Translations under genes and position numbers: made by a program
The notes under the pieces: model-generated
The model's database searches: none
Seen by the model: the letters and a program-made list of their open reading frames with translations, nothing else
Told to the model about the DNA's origin: nothing
DNA from: Butyrivibrio sp.
GTDB taxonomy: Bacteria > Bacillota > Clostridia > Lachnospirales > Lachnospiraceae
Length of the DNA: 35,369 nt
NCBI GenBank assembly: GCA_024692165.1
Contig: JAILMY010000136.1
Span: 1-35,369 of the forward strand
Reading direction: 5' to 3'
In this document: positions 1 to 6,155 of the stretch, in pieces
Layout of the letters: each line of letters starts with the position of its first letter
Position numbering within the stretch: the stretch's first letter is position 1

Positions 1-177
1 GATATCCAGTTCCTTTAAGATGTCTTTTTTGTACTGCTCCTCTCCGTCTTCAGTGGAGATTATGACTGCCTTCCCATCGAGGATCTCTCTTTTTGACAAG
101 AGCATGCCCTGCAGAGCTGTTGTCTTGCCGCTTTCGAGAAAACCCGCAAATACAAATACTGCTACCGAATTTGCCAT
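1..177 (-). CDS. CobW/COG0523-family GTPase (metallochaperone-like), N-terminal part only
   Basis: This gene is missing from the ORF track because it runs off the left window edge. The minus strand opens with ATG at 177 and stays open for 59 codons to base 1. Residues 12-20 are a P-loop, GFLESGKTT, equivalent to the GFLGSGKTT Walker A of the CobW/HypB/UreG (G3E) GTPases, and residues 5-10 form the preceding hydrophobic beta strand. Family members deliver metals (Zn, Co, Ni, Fe) to target enzymes using GTP. The N-terminus and an RBS-like AGGCAGG upstream fit a true start. A Fur-family regulator lies just upstream on the same strand, and the intergenic gap holds a terminator, a consensus promoter and two palindromes, so metal-dependent repression by that regulator is a reasonable inference. 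The metal cannot be told from this fragment. Confidence 0.85.
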   Translation of the reverse strand, partial: MANSVAVFVFAGFLESGKTTALQGMLLSKREILDGKAVIISTEDGEEQYKKDILKELDI

Positions 178-193
178 GTTTATACCTGCCTTT

Positions 194-210
194 TTGCAAC
201 ACAGTTGCAT
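194..210. promoter_or_regulatory. Candidate Fur/Nur-like operator O1
   Basis: TTGCAA-N5-TTGCAT forms an inverted repeat (TGCAAC-aca-GTTGCA) immediately downstream of the -10 box of the CobW-family promoter, over the expected transcription start. The form resembles the published Streptomyces Nur box (tTGCaa-N5-ttGCAA), Nur being a nickel-sensing Fur-family protein. A second, imperfect copy lies at 249-265. Assignment to the adjacent Fur-family protein is inference. Confidence 0.55.
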
Positions 211-213
211 TTT

Positions 214-242
214 ATTATATTTACCCATTTTATCCGTGTCAA
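214..242 (-). promoter_or_regulatory. Consensus sigma-70 type promoter of the CobW-family gene
   Basis: On the minus strand TTGACA (237-242) and TATAAT (214-219) are both perfect consensus hexamers with a 17 bp spacer. They sit about 40 bp upstream of the CobW-family ATG at 177 and downstream of the terminator that follows the fur gene. A perfect promoter is normally kept in check by a repressor, which fits the palindromes at 194-210 and 249-265. Confidence 0.85.
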
Positions 243-248
243 TACAAA

Positions 249-265
249 ATGCAACAATGTCGCAT
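249..265. promoter_or_regulatory. Candidate Fur/Nur-like operator O2
   Basis: ATGCAA-N5-TCGCAT has the same spacing and half-sites as O1 with one mismatch in the inverted repeat. It lies just upstream of the -35 box (237-242). The outer arms GTTGCATTTT (204-213) and AAAATGCAAC (246-255) are exact inverted copies, so O1 and O2 bracket the promoter symmetrically. Confidence 0.5.
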
Positions 266-278
266 CTTTTATTACTCA

Positions 279-310
279 AAAAAACACCCGGAAAACGCAC
301 TGTTTCCGGA
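279..310 (-). terminator. Intrinsic terminator after the fur-family gene
   Basis: A perfect 7 bp stem CCGGAAA/TTTCCGG (288-294 with 303-309) is followed on the minus strand by GTGTTTTTTTG. It lies 11 bp past the stop codon of the Fur-family gene and upstream of the CobW promoter, separating the two transcription units. Confidence 0.8.
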
Positions 311-320
311 TGCCTGTAGT

Positions 321-725
321 TTACTTTCTGCAATTTTCGCACAGTCCTATGATAACTGTTTTTCCATAATCAATATCTATTCCGTATTCTGACTTCATCC
401 TCTTTTCCGCATCAGCGAAAATGCTGTTGTCGAGATGAAAGATCCTGCCGCATCTTTCACACTCTGCATGTATATGGCTATGGCATGCGCTATGCTCCTC
501 TGAATACTGATAGCATGTGGCATTGACCCCTGATTCCTTATACTTTACTATTGTTCCTTCAATGCAAAGTCTTTCAAGATTGCGATAAATAGTGGATCTG
601 TCCACTCTTTCGCTTCCTTTATTGAGTTCACTGACTATATCTTTTGCAGTAAAACGGGTATCAGCATTATCCTTCAGATACTCTATTATGATATTTCTTG
701 GCTTTGTTTTATAGTTGCTGCTCAT
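321..725 (-). CDS. Fur-family metalloregulator (Fur/Zur/Nur/PerR type)
   Basis: A 134-residue protein, slightly short for the family. It has the N-terminal winged-helix DNA-binding domain (about residues 1-80, with the family-typical DRSTIYRNLERL segment near 42-53) and the C-terminal metal/dimerisation domain. Two structural zinc cysteine pairs are visible, C89-x2-C92 and C129-x2-C132, and the HSACHSHIH stretch around 78-86 supplies regulatory-site histidines. Such proteins repress metal-uptake or metal-sparing genes when loaded with Fe, Zn, Ni or Mn. The downstream CobW-family GTPase, a frequent Zur/Nur target, and its two TTGCAA-type palindromes suggest a zinc or nickel sensor rather than iron, but the metal is not decidable from sequence. 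The ATG has AAGGGGA upstream and overlaps the stop codon of a short upstream reading frame (ATGA), implying translational coupling. Confidence 0.9.
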   Translation of the reverse strand: MSSNYKTKPRNIIIEYLKDNADTRFTAKDIVSELNKGSERVDRSTIYRNLERLCIEGTIVKYKESGVNATCYQYSEEHSACHSHIHAECERCGRIFHLDNSIFADAEKRMKSEYGIDIDYGKTVIIGLCENCRK

Positions 726-820
726 AATATCATTCCCCTTACTTTGGTCAATGCTTTGACAAGTCCCAGTGTAGGATTAGTATGGCCATGTGCCGGAATA
801 CAAAACCATATGATTTTCAT
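722..820 (-). pseudogene. N-terminal remnant of a GT1/MGT-type glycosyltransferase, coupled to fur
   Basis: Minus-strand ATG at 820, preceded by GGGGGAGAG, opens a 32-codon frame starting MKIIWFCIPAHGHTNPTLGL. This is the signature N-terminus of MGT/UGT-type glycosyltransferases (a G/AHGHxNPT motif followed by the LVKxL helix), proteins normally near 400 residues. The frame ends in TGA within the ATGA that also holds the fur start codon. The body of the enzyme is gone, so this is best read as a deletion remnant that now serves as a coupled upstream reading frame for the Fur-family gene. The opposite-strand ORF at 782-985 is its shadow. Confidence 0.65.
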
Positions 821-1010
821 CAATCTCTCCCCCTAAGCTATCACAATAATGTTATCATATTCATATCTTTGAGAGGAGAAAAGAATTTAGTTTTTGTATG
901 GAGGAAAGTAACTTGGAAAGCAATAAAAGTGGTGGCGACCCACATACCTATTTTAGAGGAATTCTTTCCTGAAGTATTCAATTAAAAAAGCAGTAATAAT
1001 CTAAAATATA

Positions 1011-1051
1011 TACCCTCTTTACTGAACTTTTATCATCCGGTAAAGAGGGTA
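1011..1051 (-). terminator. Long-stem hairpin, terminator of the small peptide gene
   Basis: TACCCTCTTTA (1011-1021) and TAAAGAGGGTA (1041-1051) pair perfectly over 11 bp around a 19-nt loop. On the minus strand it is followed by TATATTTTAG, a modest U-rich tail, and on the plus strand by CATTTTGTT, so it could work in both directions. Confidence 0.6.
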
Positions 1052-1063
1052 CATTTTGTTAAG

Positions 1064-1135
1064 TCATGCTACATTGTGTTCTATACCATAAATCTCTTCA
1101 AGCACTTCTTCAATCTTTTCAATAAATTTCTTCAT
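1064..1135 (-). CDS. Small peptide gene (23 residues), unknown function
   Basis: Too short for the ORF track. On the minus strand AAAAGGAGGGCTTTGGTA is followed by ATG at 1135 and a 23-codon frame beginning MKKFIEKIEEVLEEIYG, ending in TGA. The RBS is close to perfect and well spaced. The peptide is charged and heptad-like (I/V/L at regular steps with many E and K), so a short amphipathic helix is likely. It has no cysteines, no hydrophobic signal and no membrane segment. A large hairpin (1011-1051) begins about 13 bp after the stop. The gene is divergent from the LysR-type regulator at 1306, the usual place for a LysR target. I do not recognise the peptide. It could be a regulatory or signalling peptide, a small protein binding a partner, or a leader. 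Confidence 0.6.
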   Translation of the reverse strand: MKKFIEKIEEVLEEIYGIEHNVA

Positions 1136-1270
1136 TACCAAAGCCCTCCTTTTATGAAAGTGTTATCAGTTATGTGGTGAATTATTATTGCTGCCACGTT
1201 TGTTTTCTTTGATGATTTTATGATAACATCTTGTCTTGCTATTGTATAATACATATAATGATAGGAGAGA

Positions 1271-1287
1271 TATACCTTATAGGTATA
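1271..1287. promoter_or_regulatory. Inverted repeat upstream of LysR gene (candidate operator)
   Basis: TATACCT-TAT-AGGTATA is a perfect 7 bp inverted repeat ending 18 bp before the LysR ATG. A TATAAT at 1245-1250 is a possible -10 box for the LysR gene, though no good -35 is visible. LysR proteins usually bind dyads in the divergent promoter region, so autoregulation and control of the divergent small peptide gene are possible. Confidence 0.4.
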
Positions 1288-1305
1288 GAAGAAACGGAGG
1301 AGAAT

Positions 1306-2187
1306 ATGGAGCTTCGACATATCAGATATTTCCTGACAGTGGCGGAAGAAGGCAGTTTTACCAGGGCAGCAGAAAAACTCTGCATAGCACAGCCGCCACT
1401 TAGCAGACAGATACGTGATCTTGAAGAGGAACTAAACACCAGGCTCTTTGTGCGCAGATCAAGAGGACTTGCCCTGACTGAAGCTGGTGTGCGCTTTCAG
1501 CAATATGCACGCCGTATAAAGCAGTTATCAGATCAGTCCGTTGAGGATATCAGCAAGATGCAGGATGGCCTTACCGGCAGACTATACCTTGCTACGGTTG
1601 AAGGACGTGCTCCTGAGCTTTTTGCAAACTGGATAAGTGATTTCAAGAAGAAATATCCTCTTGTTGAATATGAAGTATGGAATGGAAATTCTGATGATGT
1701 TATAAAAAGAGTCCATTCAGGACTAAATGAAGTAGGGGTAATAACATTTCCTTTCGATGAGGAAGGTCTTGATGGACGCCTCATATATACTGAACCCTGG
1801 GTTGCAATAATTCCCAAGGGACATCCCCTGGCAAAGGGCAAGAATGATAGTATAGAGCTGAAAAAGCTCGCACCCTATGAGCTTATTATTCCATCCCGAA
1901 GATCCAGAAGAAAAGAGATTGAAAACTGGTTTGCTCCCCTTGGCTGTGAGCCCAAAATCATCTGCCGTATAGCGCATATGCTAAATGCTTATGAACTCAC
2001 AGCAAAGGGAGTTGGAATTGCCATATATCCTGCTTCTGCCGCTAAATATGTGGGCGAAGATGCTGTTATAAAAAAGATTACAAAACCAAACGTCACAGCC
2101 CGCTACGCTATTGTCAGAAGCGCAGAGCGAGATCTCTCAAAAGTAGCCCAGGAATTCTGGGATATGGTAAGTGAGTCTTCGCAGTAA
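1306..2187 (+). CDS. LysR-type transcriptional regulator
   Basis: A 293-residue protein of normal LysR length. The start is ATG at 1306 behind CGGAGGAGAAT, which gives the canonical N-terminus MELRHIRYFLTVAEEGSFT; the ORF-track start at 1231 has no RBS and adds 25 non-homologous residues. Residues 1-60 are the winged HTH (AAEKLCIAQPPLSRQIRDLE), followed by the linker helix. From about 90 onward comes the periplasmic-binding-like effector domain, with the typical EPWVAIIPKGHPLA segment near 163-176. It is expected to bind a small-molecule inducer in the cytoplasm and control a divergent or nearby gene. The divergent neighbour is the 23-residue peptide gene; the convergent neighbour, 14 bp past its stop, is an alpha/beta hydrolase. 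The ligand is unknown. Confidence 0.93.
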   Translation: MELRHIRYFLTVAEEGSFTRAAEKLCIAQPPLSRQIRDLEEELNTRLFVRRSRGLALTEAGVRFQQYARRIKQLSDQSVEDISKMQDGLTGRLYLATVEGRAPELFANWISDFKKKYPLVEYEVWNGNSDDVIKRVHSGLNEVGVITFPFDEEGLDGRLIYTEPWVAIIPKGHPLAKGKNDSIELKKLAPYELIIPSRRSRRKEIENWFAPLGCEPKIICRIAHMLNAYELTAKGVGIAIYPASAAKYVGEDAVIKKITKPNVTARYAIVRSAERDLSKVAQEFWDMVSESSQ

Positions 2188-2201
2188 GCTCTGTTGTTCG
2201 A

Positions 2202-3197
2202 TTACAAATTCTCATACCATCTTATTGCTCTTTCCGGCCATCCTTCCATGCACATTCCTTCACCATCCGCAAATCCGTGCCCACCGGTTGGTCCGATTTC
2301 CAATCTGCATACAATGCCTGCTTTATCAAGTGCAGCTGCCAGATTCTTTGAATGTTTTGGATCAACTAATTCATCTTCAGCTGCACAAAAAACAGCTGTA
2401 GGAGGAAAGCCGGTTACATGTTCAGGAATTTCAAAGCAGCTGTTGCAGGCTTCTTCCATTGTGCAGCCTACGCTTCTACTTGCATGCTCATCCTTTTCTT
2501 TTTCGTCATCCCATTCTTCTGAATTCATGACGCGGAAAGAAGTTACAGGATAAATGGGAAAACATGCCTTGGGCTTCCTGTTATCAAATGCTTTATAGCC
2601 TTTTTCCGTATTCCACAAACAGACTACATAACCCCCTGCAGAAAATCCGCAAGTAATATAATCTTCCGATTTAAGACCAAAGTCTTCTTTTTTGTTTTTT
2701 ATTATTTCAAGGGCTCTTGCTATATCTTCCATAGCTTTAAGTGCAGAAGCTGTAACCCCAACCCTGTAAGTCAAAATAAAAACATTGTAGCCAAGTTCGT
2801 TGTAAATGCTTGCAACCGGCCATCCTTCAGTCAGATTCCACACGTTGACAAATCCTCCGCCTGGAACCAGAAGTATAAAAGGTCTATTTCCAGCAGCTTC
2901 ATCGGATGACGGCAAGTAGACAAAATTTGCATTTCTTTTAGTGGGGTCCACCTGGCTTTCTTCTTCAGAGTACAGGCTGTAGTAATAATCCCCACTTTCT
3001 GCAGCTCCAAGTAGCCTTGTAAATCCCCTCTCTAAGTTCCTCCAGCCCATATTGTCAGCTATTTCCTGCAAAGTCCAGTTATAAAATTCTTCTTTGGATA
3101 AGTCCCATTTGCTTATCGCATCTTCTGATATTTTTGCAATCAGTGGATCAGTCAATGTGTCTTTCAGTGTCCTTGTGTTAAGCTTTTTGTTCCCCAT
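2202..3197 (-). CDS. Alpha/beta-hydrolase fold esterase/lipase
   Basis: 331 residues from ATG 3197, chosen because AGGAAAGG lies 8 bp upstream; the ORF-track start adds 26 residues without RBS support. A PGGGF oxyanion-hole motif occurs at about 112-116, the nucleophile elbow GFSAGGY at about 184-190 (Ser 186), an acid in AAEDELVD (about 273-280) and the catalytic His in GGHGF (about 307). Spacing and order match the HSL/BD-FAE-like carboxylesterases, which cleave acyl or acetyl esters, including those on plant polysaccharides. The N-terminal 70 residues are helical and not part of the hydrolase core. No signal peptide is seen, so it is cytoplasmic. It converges with the LysR gene and lies downstream of a methyltransferase gene with a 107 bp gap. 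The substrate is not identifiable. Confidence 0.88.
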   Translation of the reverse strand: MGNKKLNTRTLKDTLTDPLIAKISEDAISKWDLSKEEFYNWTLQEIADNMGWRNLERGFTRLLGAAESGDYYYSLYSEEESQVDPTKRNANFVYLPSSDEAAGNRPFILLVPGGGFVNVWNLTEGWPVASIYNELGYNVFILTYRVGVTASALKAMEDIARALEIIKNKKEDFGLKSEDYITCGFSAGGYVVCLWNTEKGYKAFDNRKPKACFPIYPVTSFRVMNSEEWDDEKEKDEHASRSVGCTMEEACNSCFEIPEHVTGFPPTAVFCAAEDELVDPKHSKNLAAALDKAGIVCRLEIGPTGGHGFADGEGMCMEGWPERAIRWYENL

Positions 3198-3304
3198 AAC
3201 AATACCTTTCCTCGTCTTTCTATAGCACATCAGCACCTTTTTGTAATTGATTAAAAGAAAAATCTTTCCTGCCATCTGTAATTCCCATCTGTTTTTCAGC
3301 GGGC

Positions 3305-4111
3305 CTATGCCGGCTTCTTCGTCAGATACAGCACATAAGTATCATGAAACTCGACTTTATCTCCGCTCGCAAGCACCACACTTCGGAGTCCTTCGAAAAA
3401 CTTCGTTTTGTAGGGCTCGGGGATCAATATGTGATCGCTGTGTGTGCCGCAATACATCACATATTCATCTGCAGAAAACGTGCGCTTTCCGTAAAAATCA
3501 TGCCGCGTCATTTCTACATAGCCATAGTCCGTCGCATGCAGATAGTCAAAAGGCTCCTTCATATTCTTATATTCCGTCATCGGCTTATAATATTCATCGT
3601 AAACCTTCTGTATATTGCTGTACAGCTCCTCATTGGGTGTCTTATAATCCCCAATCAGAAACATCATCGCCAGCGTTCCGCCGGGCTTTAGCAGTTCAAA
3701 TGTCTTGGAAAAAGCGATTTTCTCCGGAATCCACTGGATTGTCGCAGCAGAGTATATCACATCAAACTTCTGCTCCCCAAAATCGTGTGTTATAAAGTCA
3801 TCGTTCACGATGTGGAAATTTGGACTTGCTCCATATTTTTCTTTCATCTTCTCATAGAGATGCTCCCCAAGCTCAATGGCATTATAATCACAGCCGGTAC
3901 TCAGGATCGGATCTGTCGCCTGGCCGGTTCCCGGGCCGATTTCCAGCACCTTCGTCTTAGCTCCAATGCCGGCTTCCTTAATGAAATATTTGAACAGATC
4001 CGCGCTGTAGTGAGGTCTAAACTTATCAAACTGCTCCGGGATTGTATCAAAAACCTTGCGATATTCCATAGTCTCCCCACTCATCCCACTATTCATACCA
4101 TTCTCTCCCAT
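3305..4111 (-). CDS. Class I SAM-dependent methyltransferase
   Basis: A 268-residue protein with the SAM-binding motif I VLEIGPGTGQ at residues 55-64, a motif II region (FDVIYSAATIQWIPE) and the post-motif LLKPGGTLAMM, all typical of Methyltransf_11/25 Rossmann enzymes. The start at 4111 has GAGGAGATACGATT directly upstream. The first 15 residues are Gly/Asn/Met rich and probably disordered. The substrate is unknown; the sequence resembles trans-aconitate/ubiquinone-type small-molecule methyltransferases more than rRNA or protein methylases. Its codons use more C and G in third position (CCGGGC, CGCTCG) than the neighbouring genes, and it sits next to decayed gene fragments, so acquisition by transfer is possible. 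No operon partner is evident. Confidence 0.87.
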   Translation of the reverse strand: MGENGMNSGMSGETMEYRKVFDTIPEQFDKFRPHYSADLFKYFIKEAGIGAKTKVLEIGPGTGQATDPILSTGCDYNAIELGEHLYEKMKEKYGASPNFHIVNDDFITHDFGEQKFDVIYSAATIQWIPEKIAFSKTFELLKPGGTLAMMFLIGDYKTPNEELYSNIQKVYDEYYKPMTEYKNMKEPFDYLHATDYGYVEMTRHDFYGKRTFSADEYVMYCGTHSDHILIPEPYKTKFFEGLRSVVLASGDKVEFHDTYVLYLTKKPA

Positions 4112-4162
4112 AATCGTATCTCCTCAACCAATTATCAAAAGGAAAAACTCACAGTTTCTTTT

Positions 4163-4322
4163 TCATATAACCTCATGGTCAATCAGTATTCTGCCTATGC
4201 CTTTATGCCGATAGTCCGGTAAGACTGCAACATTGTCCAAATTCTTCTGCGACAGTTGAAAAAGCTTTCTTTATAAGATCGACACACTCTGGGATTTCTT
4301 CCCTTTTTACTTCTCTGATCAT
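4163..4322 (-). pseudogene. Decayed GNAT-family acetyltransferase
   Basis: On the minus strand GGAGCAGAGTATAG precedes ATG 4322 and a frame starting MIREVKREEIPECVDLI, a GNAT N-terminus (beta1-alpha1) of clostridial acetyltransferases. After AEEFG the next frame takes over and encodes NVAVLPDYRHKGIGRILIDH, a complete GNAT motif A with the acetyl-CoA pyrophosphate loop (Q/R-x-x-G-x-G/A type, here RHKGIG). About 60 residues that normally lie between the two segments are missing, the frame is shifted at the junction, and everything after motif A is lost. This is a deletion and truncation relic 51 bp upstream of the methyltransferase gene. Confidence 0.8.
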
Positions 4323-4853
4323 CTATACTCTGCTCCAATGTTTTAAAGGTCTCTACATACTTCCGATTTGTCTACCCGCTGATTTATCTACCCTGACACA
4401 GCTTACTTTTAAATTATATCAGTATCCAAGCGGCTTACAACCAATTTATGTTGCATGATGATATAAGAGCTCTGGCAAATGTGTAAAAGTGCAGTGAAAT
4501 ACTATATTACGTTGAGATTTACGCCTGATATTCAGATTTGTTCTAAATACAGGTAGCCCTTTTCTGGAGTTACCCCTAGAATCCAATTCTTTTAAATATT
4601 TTAGTAGTCAACGGTCTTGGGAACTACACATTTTTTCTATGGTTTTCCAGACGCCAGGTAATGCTTACCTGTGCATAGGAGAAATGAGATTGTCGCGGGT
4701 ATTCAAATGAAAAATCTTAGAGGATTATTCCTGTTTCTTTACGCAAATAGTTTTGATTTTGAAAAAACACGGGTAATGAAAAAAAGAGGCTACCCTCATA
4801 AATAGGATTCCGGAAAAACAGGCGTAATTAATTACTATTTATCAGAAAGATAA
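4323..4853. other. Gene-poor stretch, no supported gene
   Basis: No reading frame with an RBS is visible on either strand. The only structure seen is a perfect inverted repeat CAGGTAA-tgc-TTACCTG at 4655-4671, which could be an operator or a weak hairpin. AT content is high. Together with the GNAT relic and the short coding relic at 4928-5047 it looks like a zone of gene decay. Confidence 0.5.
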
Positions 4854-4921
4854 CTACTGTATTGCAATGGTCGCTGTATTACGATAGCTACTGTATTGCG
4901 ATAGTTGCTGTATAGCGATAA
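4854..4921. repeat. Tandem repeat, 4 x 17 bp
   Basis: Four adjacent 17 bp units at 4854-4870, 4871-4887, 4888-4904 and 4905-4921 share a core close to CTACTGTATTGCGATAG. Units 1 and 3 agree at 15 of 17 positions, while units 2 and 4 differ mainly at the first two bases and one internal base. No gene covers the array. The period is not a helical turn multiple (17 bp = 1.6 turns). The units could be protein binding sites, a variable-number repeat, or debris. Confidence 0.75.
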
Positions 4922-4927
4922 TTACAT

Positions 4928-5047
4928 TTGAAGAGCAATAAGACTGCTCACTCTCAGAAATCCATCAAGACCATAGATTATCTACTTACTCCCTACGATG
5001 AGAGATTTGGACATATAAGTGCCGTTATAGAAGATTTGAGTAAATAA
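4928..5047 (+). pseudogene. Possible 3' coding relic
   Basis: A plus-strand frame open from the stop at 4919 to TAA at 5045 has a convincing protein-like C-terminus (IDYLLTPYDERFGHISAVIE) with good clostridial codon use, but no start codon with an RBS: the only candidate is TTG 4928. The frame ends directly at the hairpin at 5048-5085, as a real gene end would. I do not recognise the family. It may be the tail of a deleted gene or chance. Confidence 0.3.
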
Positions 5048-5085
5048 AAAGAGATTAGGTTTGAATTAGTCACACTAATCTCTTT
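5048..5085 (-). terminator. Intrinsic terminator after the ABM-domain gene (possibly bidirectional)
   Basis: AAAGAGATTAG (5048-5058) pairs with CTAATCTCTTT (5075-5085), an 11 bp perfect stem with a 16-nt loop. Minus-strand transcription from the ABM gene (stop at 5103) reads through the stem into TTTTTATTTAC. On the plus strand the tail is ATTATTCTTTG, weaker but usable. Confidence 0.8.
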
Positions 5086-5102
5086 ATTATTCTTTGATAA
5101 AT

Positions 5103-5426
5103 TTACTCTCTGATAAACTGACTCTCGGATCCTGGCGTATCCTTACTTACATACCTTTCAACCTTCATATGAAGATCATACTTCTCCCTTAATTCAGTAA
5201 TTGTCTTCATCATTGGGGAGGCATGGTGGATGTCAATAGCTTCCTGGCTCTCCCATGAATCAATAAGTAGCACCGTCTCAGCATCATCCATGGGTATGAA
5301 ATATTCATAACGCAAATTGCCGGCTTCTGCACGGACTTTCTCAGCCGTTCCGCTCTTTTCCATCTCCTCTGCGAATTTCCTGGCACTGCCATCTTTACCC
5401 GTGTAATAAATGTTAACCGTAATCAT
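5103..5426 (-). CDS. Antibiotic biosynthesis monooxygenase (ABM)-domain protein
   Basis: 107 residues forming a single ferredoxin-like ABM domain: an N-terminal strand (ITVNIYYTG), a helix (SARKFAEEMEKSG), YEYFIPMDDAETVLLIDSWES as the central strands, then the helix EAIDIHHASPMM and a C-terminal strand (DLHMKVERYV). The order matches the YgiN/YcnE quinol-monooxygenase-like family, in which the DSWES...H..S segment is conserved. Members oxidise quinols or aromatic compounds without cofactor, or act as small stress proteins; the substrate here is unknown. The tail of about 15 residues is poorly conserved. The gene is followed by its own terminator and preceded by a 19 bp repeat array. It appears monocistronic or to lie distal to the DUF998 gene. 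Confidence 0.8.
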   Translation of the reverse strand: MITVNIYYTGKDGSARKFAEEMEKSGTAEKVRAEAGNLRYEYFIPMDDAETVLLIDSWESQEAIDIHHASPMMKTITELREKYDLHMKVERYVSKDTPGSESQFIRE

Positions 5427-5450
5427 AGCCTCTTATACCCCTCCCCTACA

Positions 5451-5545
5451 TTTTTAAATCCACTGCAAAGATTTAAATTCACTAAAATGATTTAAATTCA
5501 CTAAAAAGATTTAAATTCATTAAAAAGATTTAAATCCATTAAAAA
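5451..5545. repeat. Tandem repeat, 5 x 19 bp, AT-rich
   Basis: Five 19 bp units (5451-5469, 5470-5488, 5489-5507, 5508-5526, 5527-5545) follow the consensus GATTTAAATTCACTAAAAA, the first being more diverged. Each carries the palindrome ATTTAAAT or a near copy. The last unit and a half encode the C-terminal residues and stop codon of the DUF998 gene, so the array overlaps a coding end. It separates that gene from the ABM gene downstream. Confidence 0.85.
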
Positions 5546-6155
5546 GATATATTCCCAAAACCGCGTTAAATCCTATCGCGGAATATATACTACATCTTTC
5601 TGCGATACCAAAGTACTGAGGCGGAAATGCCTGCATACCTATTGGTCCAATCAACATCATAGAAAAAAATATCGCAGCCCAGATTCCGATTCCTCTTACT
5701 TCCTTATTCCTTAATCCGGCGATTATCAAAAGTACAAGTGATACTATAGAAAATATTACCACAAATGCAGTGACAAGCATATGCATGACTTCCTGAAAAG
5801 AATCTATTTCCTTACCTGCATCATCAAGGGCAAACATCGAATATCCAACCTTTGATATCCAGTTCATGACAGTAAACAGGTATATTCCTCCCCGGAACAT
5901 GGCCGTTGAAATCTTCTTATCTGAAACATAAATAGCTACGCATGTGGCACATACCACGCTTCCCGCTGAATATACTGCTAAAAGCTTATCCCAGAGCTGC
6001 CTGGATGGTGCAGACTCTGCCGAAAGATCACTTACAGCAGACTCCATCCAGTTATATCCGGGGAAAGCTCCTCTGCAGAAGTATGCAGCAGCTGCATAGG
6101 ATATAAGTGCGGCAAGACCAGTAAGCCCCATCCAGTTAATCAGTTTTCTGTTCAT
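5520..6155 (-). CDS. DUF998 family integral membrane protein
   Basis: 211 residues from ATG 6155, chosen because TTGGAGCATAAG precedes it; the ORF-track start at 6167 is a TTG overlapping that RBS. About six hydrophobic helices cover most of the protein: one at the N-terminus (WMGLTGLAALISYAAAAYF), then segments starting near residues 60, 90, 125, 160 and 185. The loop after helix 1, GYNWMESAVSDLSAESAPSR, is the conserved signature of DUF998 proteins (P-G-Y-x-W...S-x-L-S/A). Function is unknown for the family; it is found in bacteria and archaea and resembles a small multi-helix membrane enzyme or transporter. The C-terminus runs into the 19 bp repeat array, so the last residues may be repeat-derived. 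Three ATTAGT half-sites upstream suggest repressor control. Confidence 0.82.
   Translation of the reverse strand: MNRKLINWMGLTGLAALISYAAAAYFCRGAFPGYNWMESAVSDLSAESAPSRQLWDKLLAVYSAGSVVCATCVAIYVSDKKISTAMFRGGIYLFTVMNWISKVGYSMFALDDAGKEIDSFQEVMHMLVTAFVVIFSIVSLVLLIIAGLRNKEVRGIGIWAAIFFSMMLIGPIGMQAFPPQYFGIAERCSIYSAIGFNAVLGIYLFNGFKSF

Noticed and set aside
782-985. Plus-strand 67-codon ORF of the track, and a nested 24-codon frame from ATG 898
   Set aside because: It overlaps the minus-strand glycosyltransferase relic in antisense, and the start has no RBS. The nested frame's nearest purine-rich tract is over 20 bp away.
1135-1320. Minus-strand 61-codon ORF of the track
   Set aside because: It covers the LysR promoter and start and has no RBS. 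Its stop (TAATG) merely overlaps the start of the real 23-residue peptide gene.
5451-5545. CRISPR array
   Set aside because: The repeats are directly adjacent (no spacers), AT-rich and overlap a coding end. The 17 bp array at 4854-4921 also lacks spacers. No cas genes are in the window.
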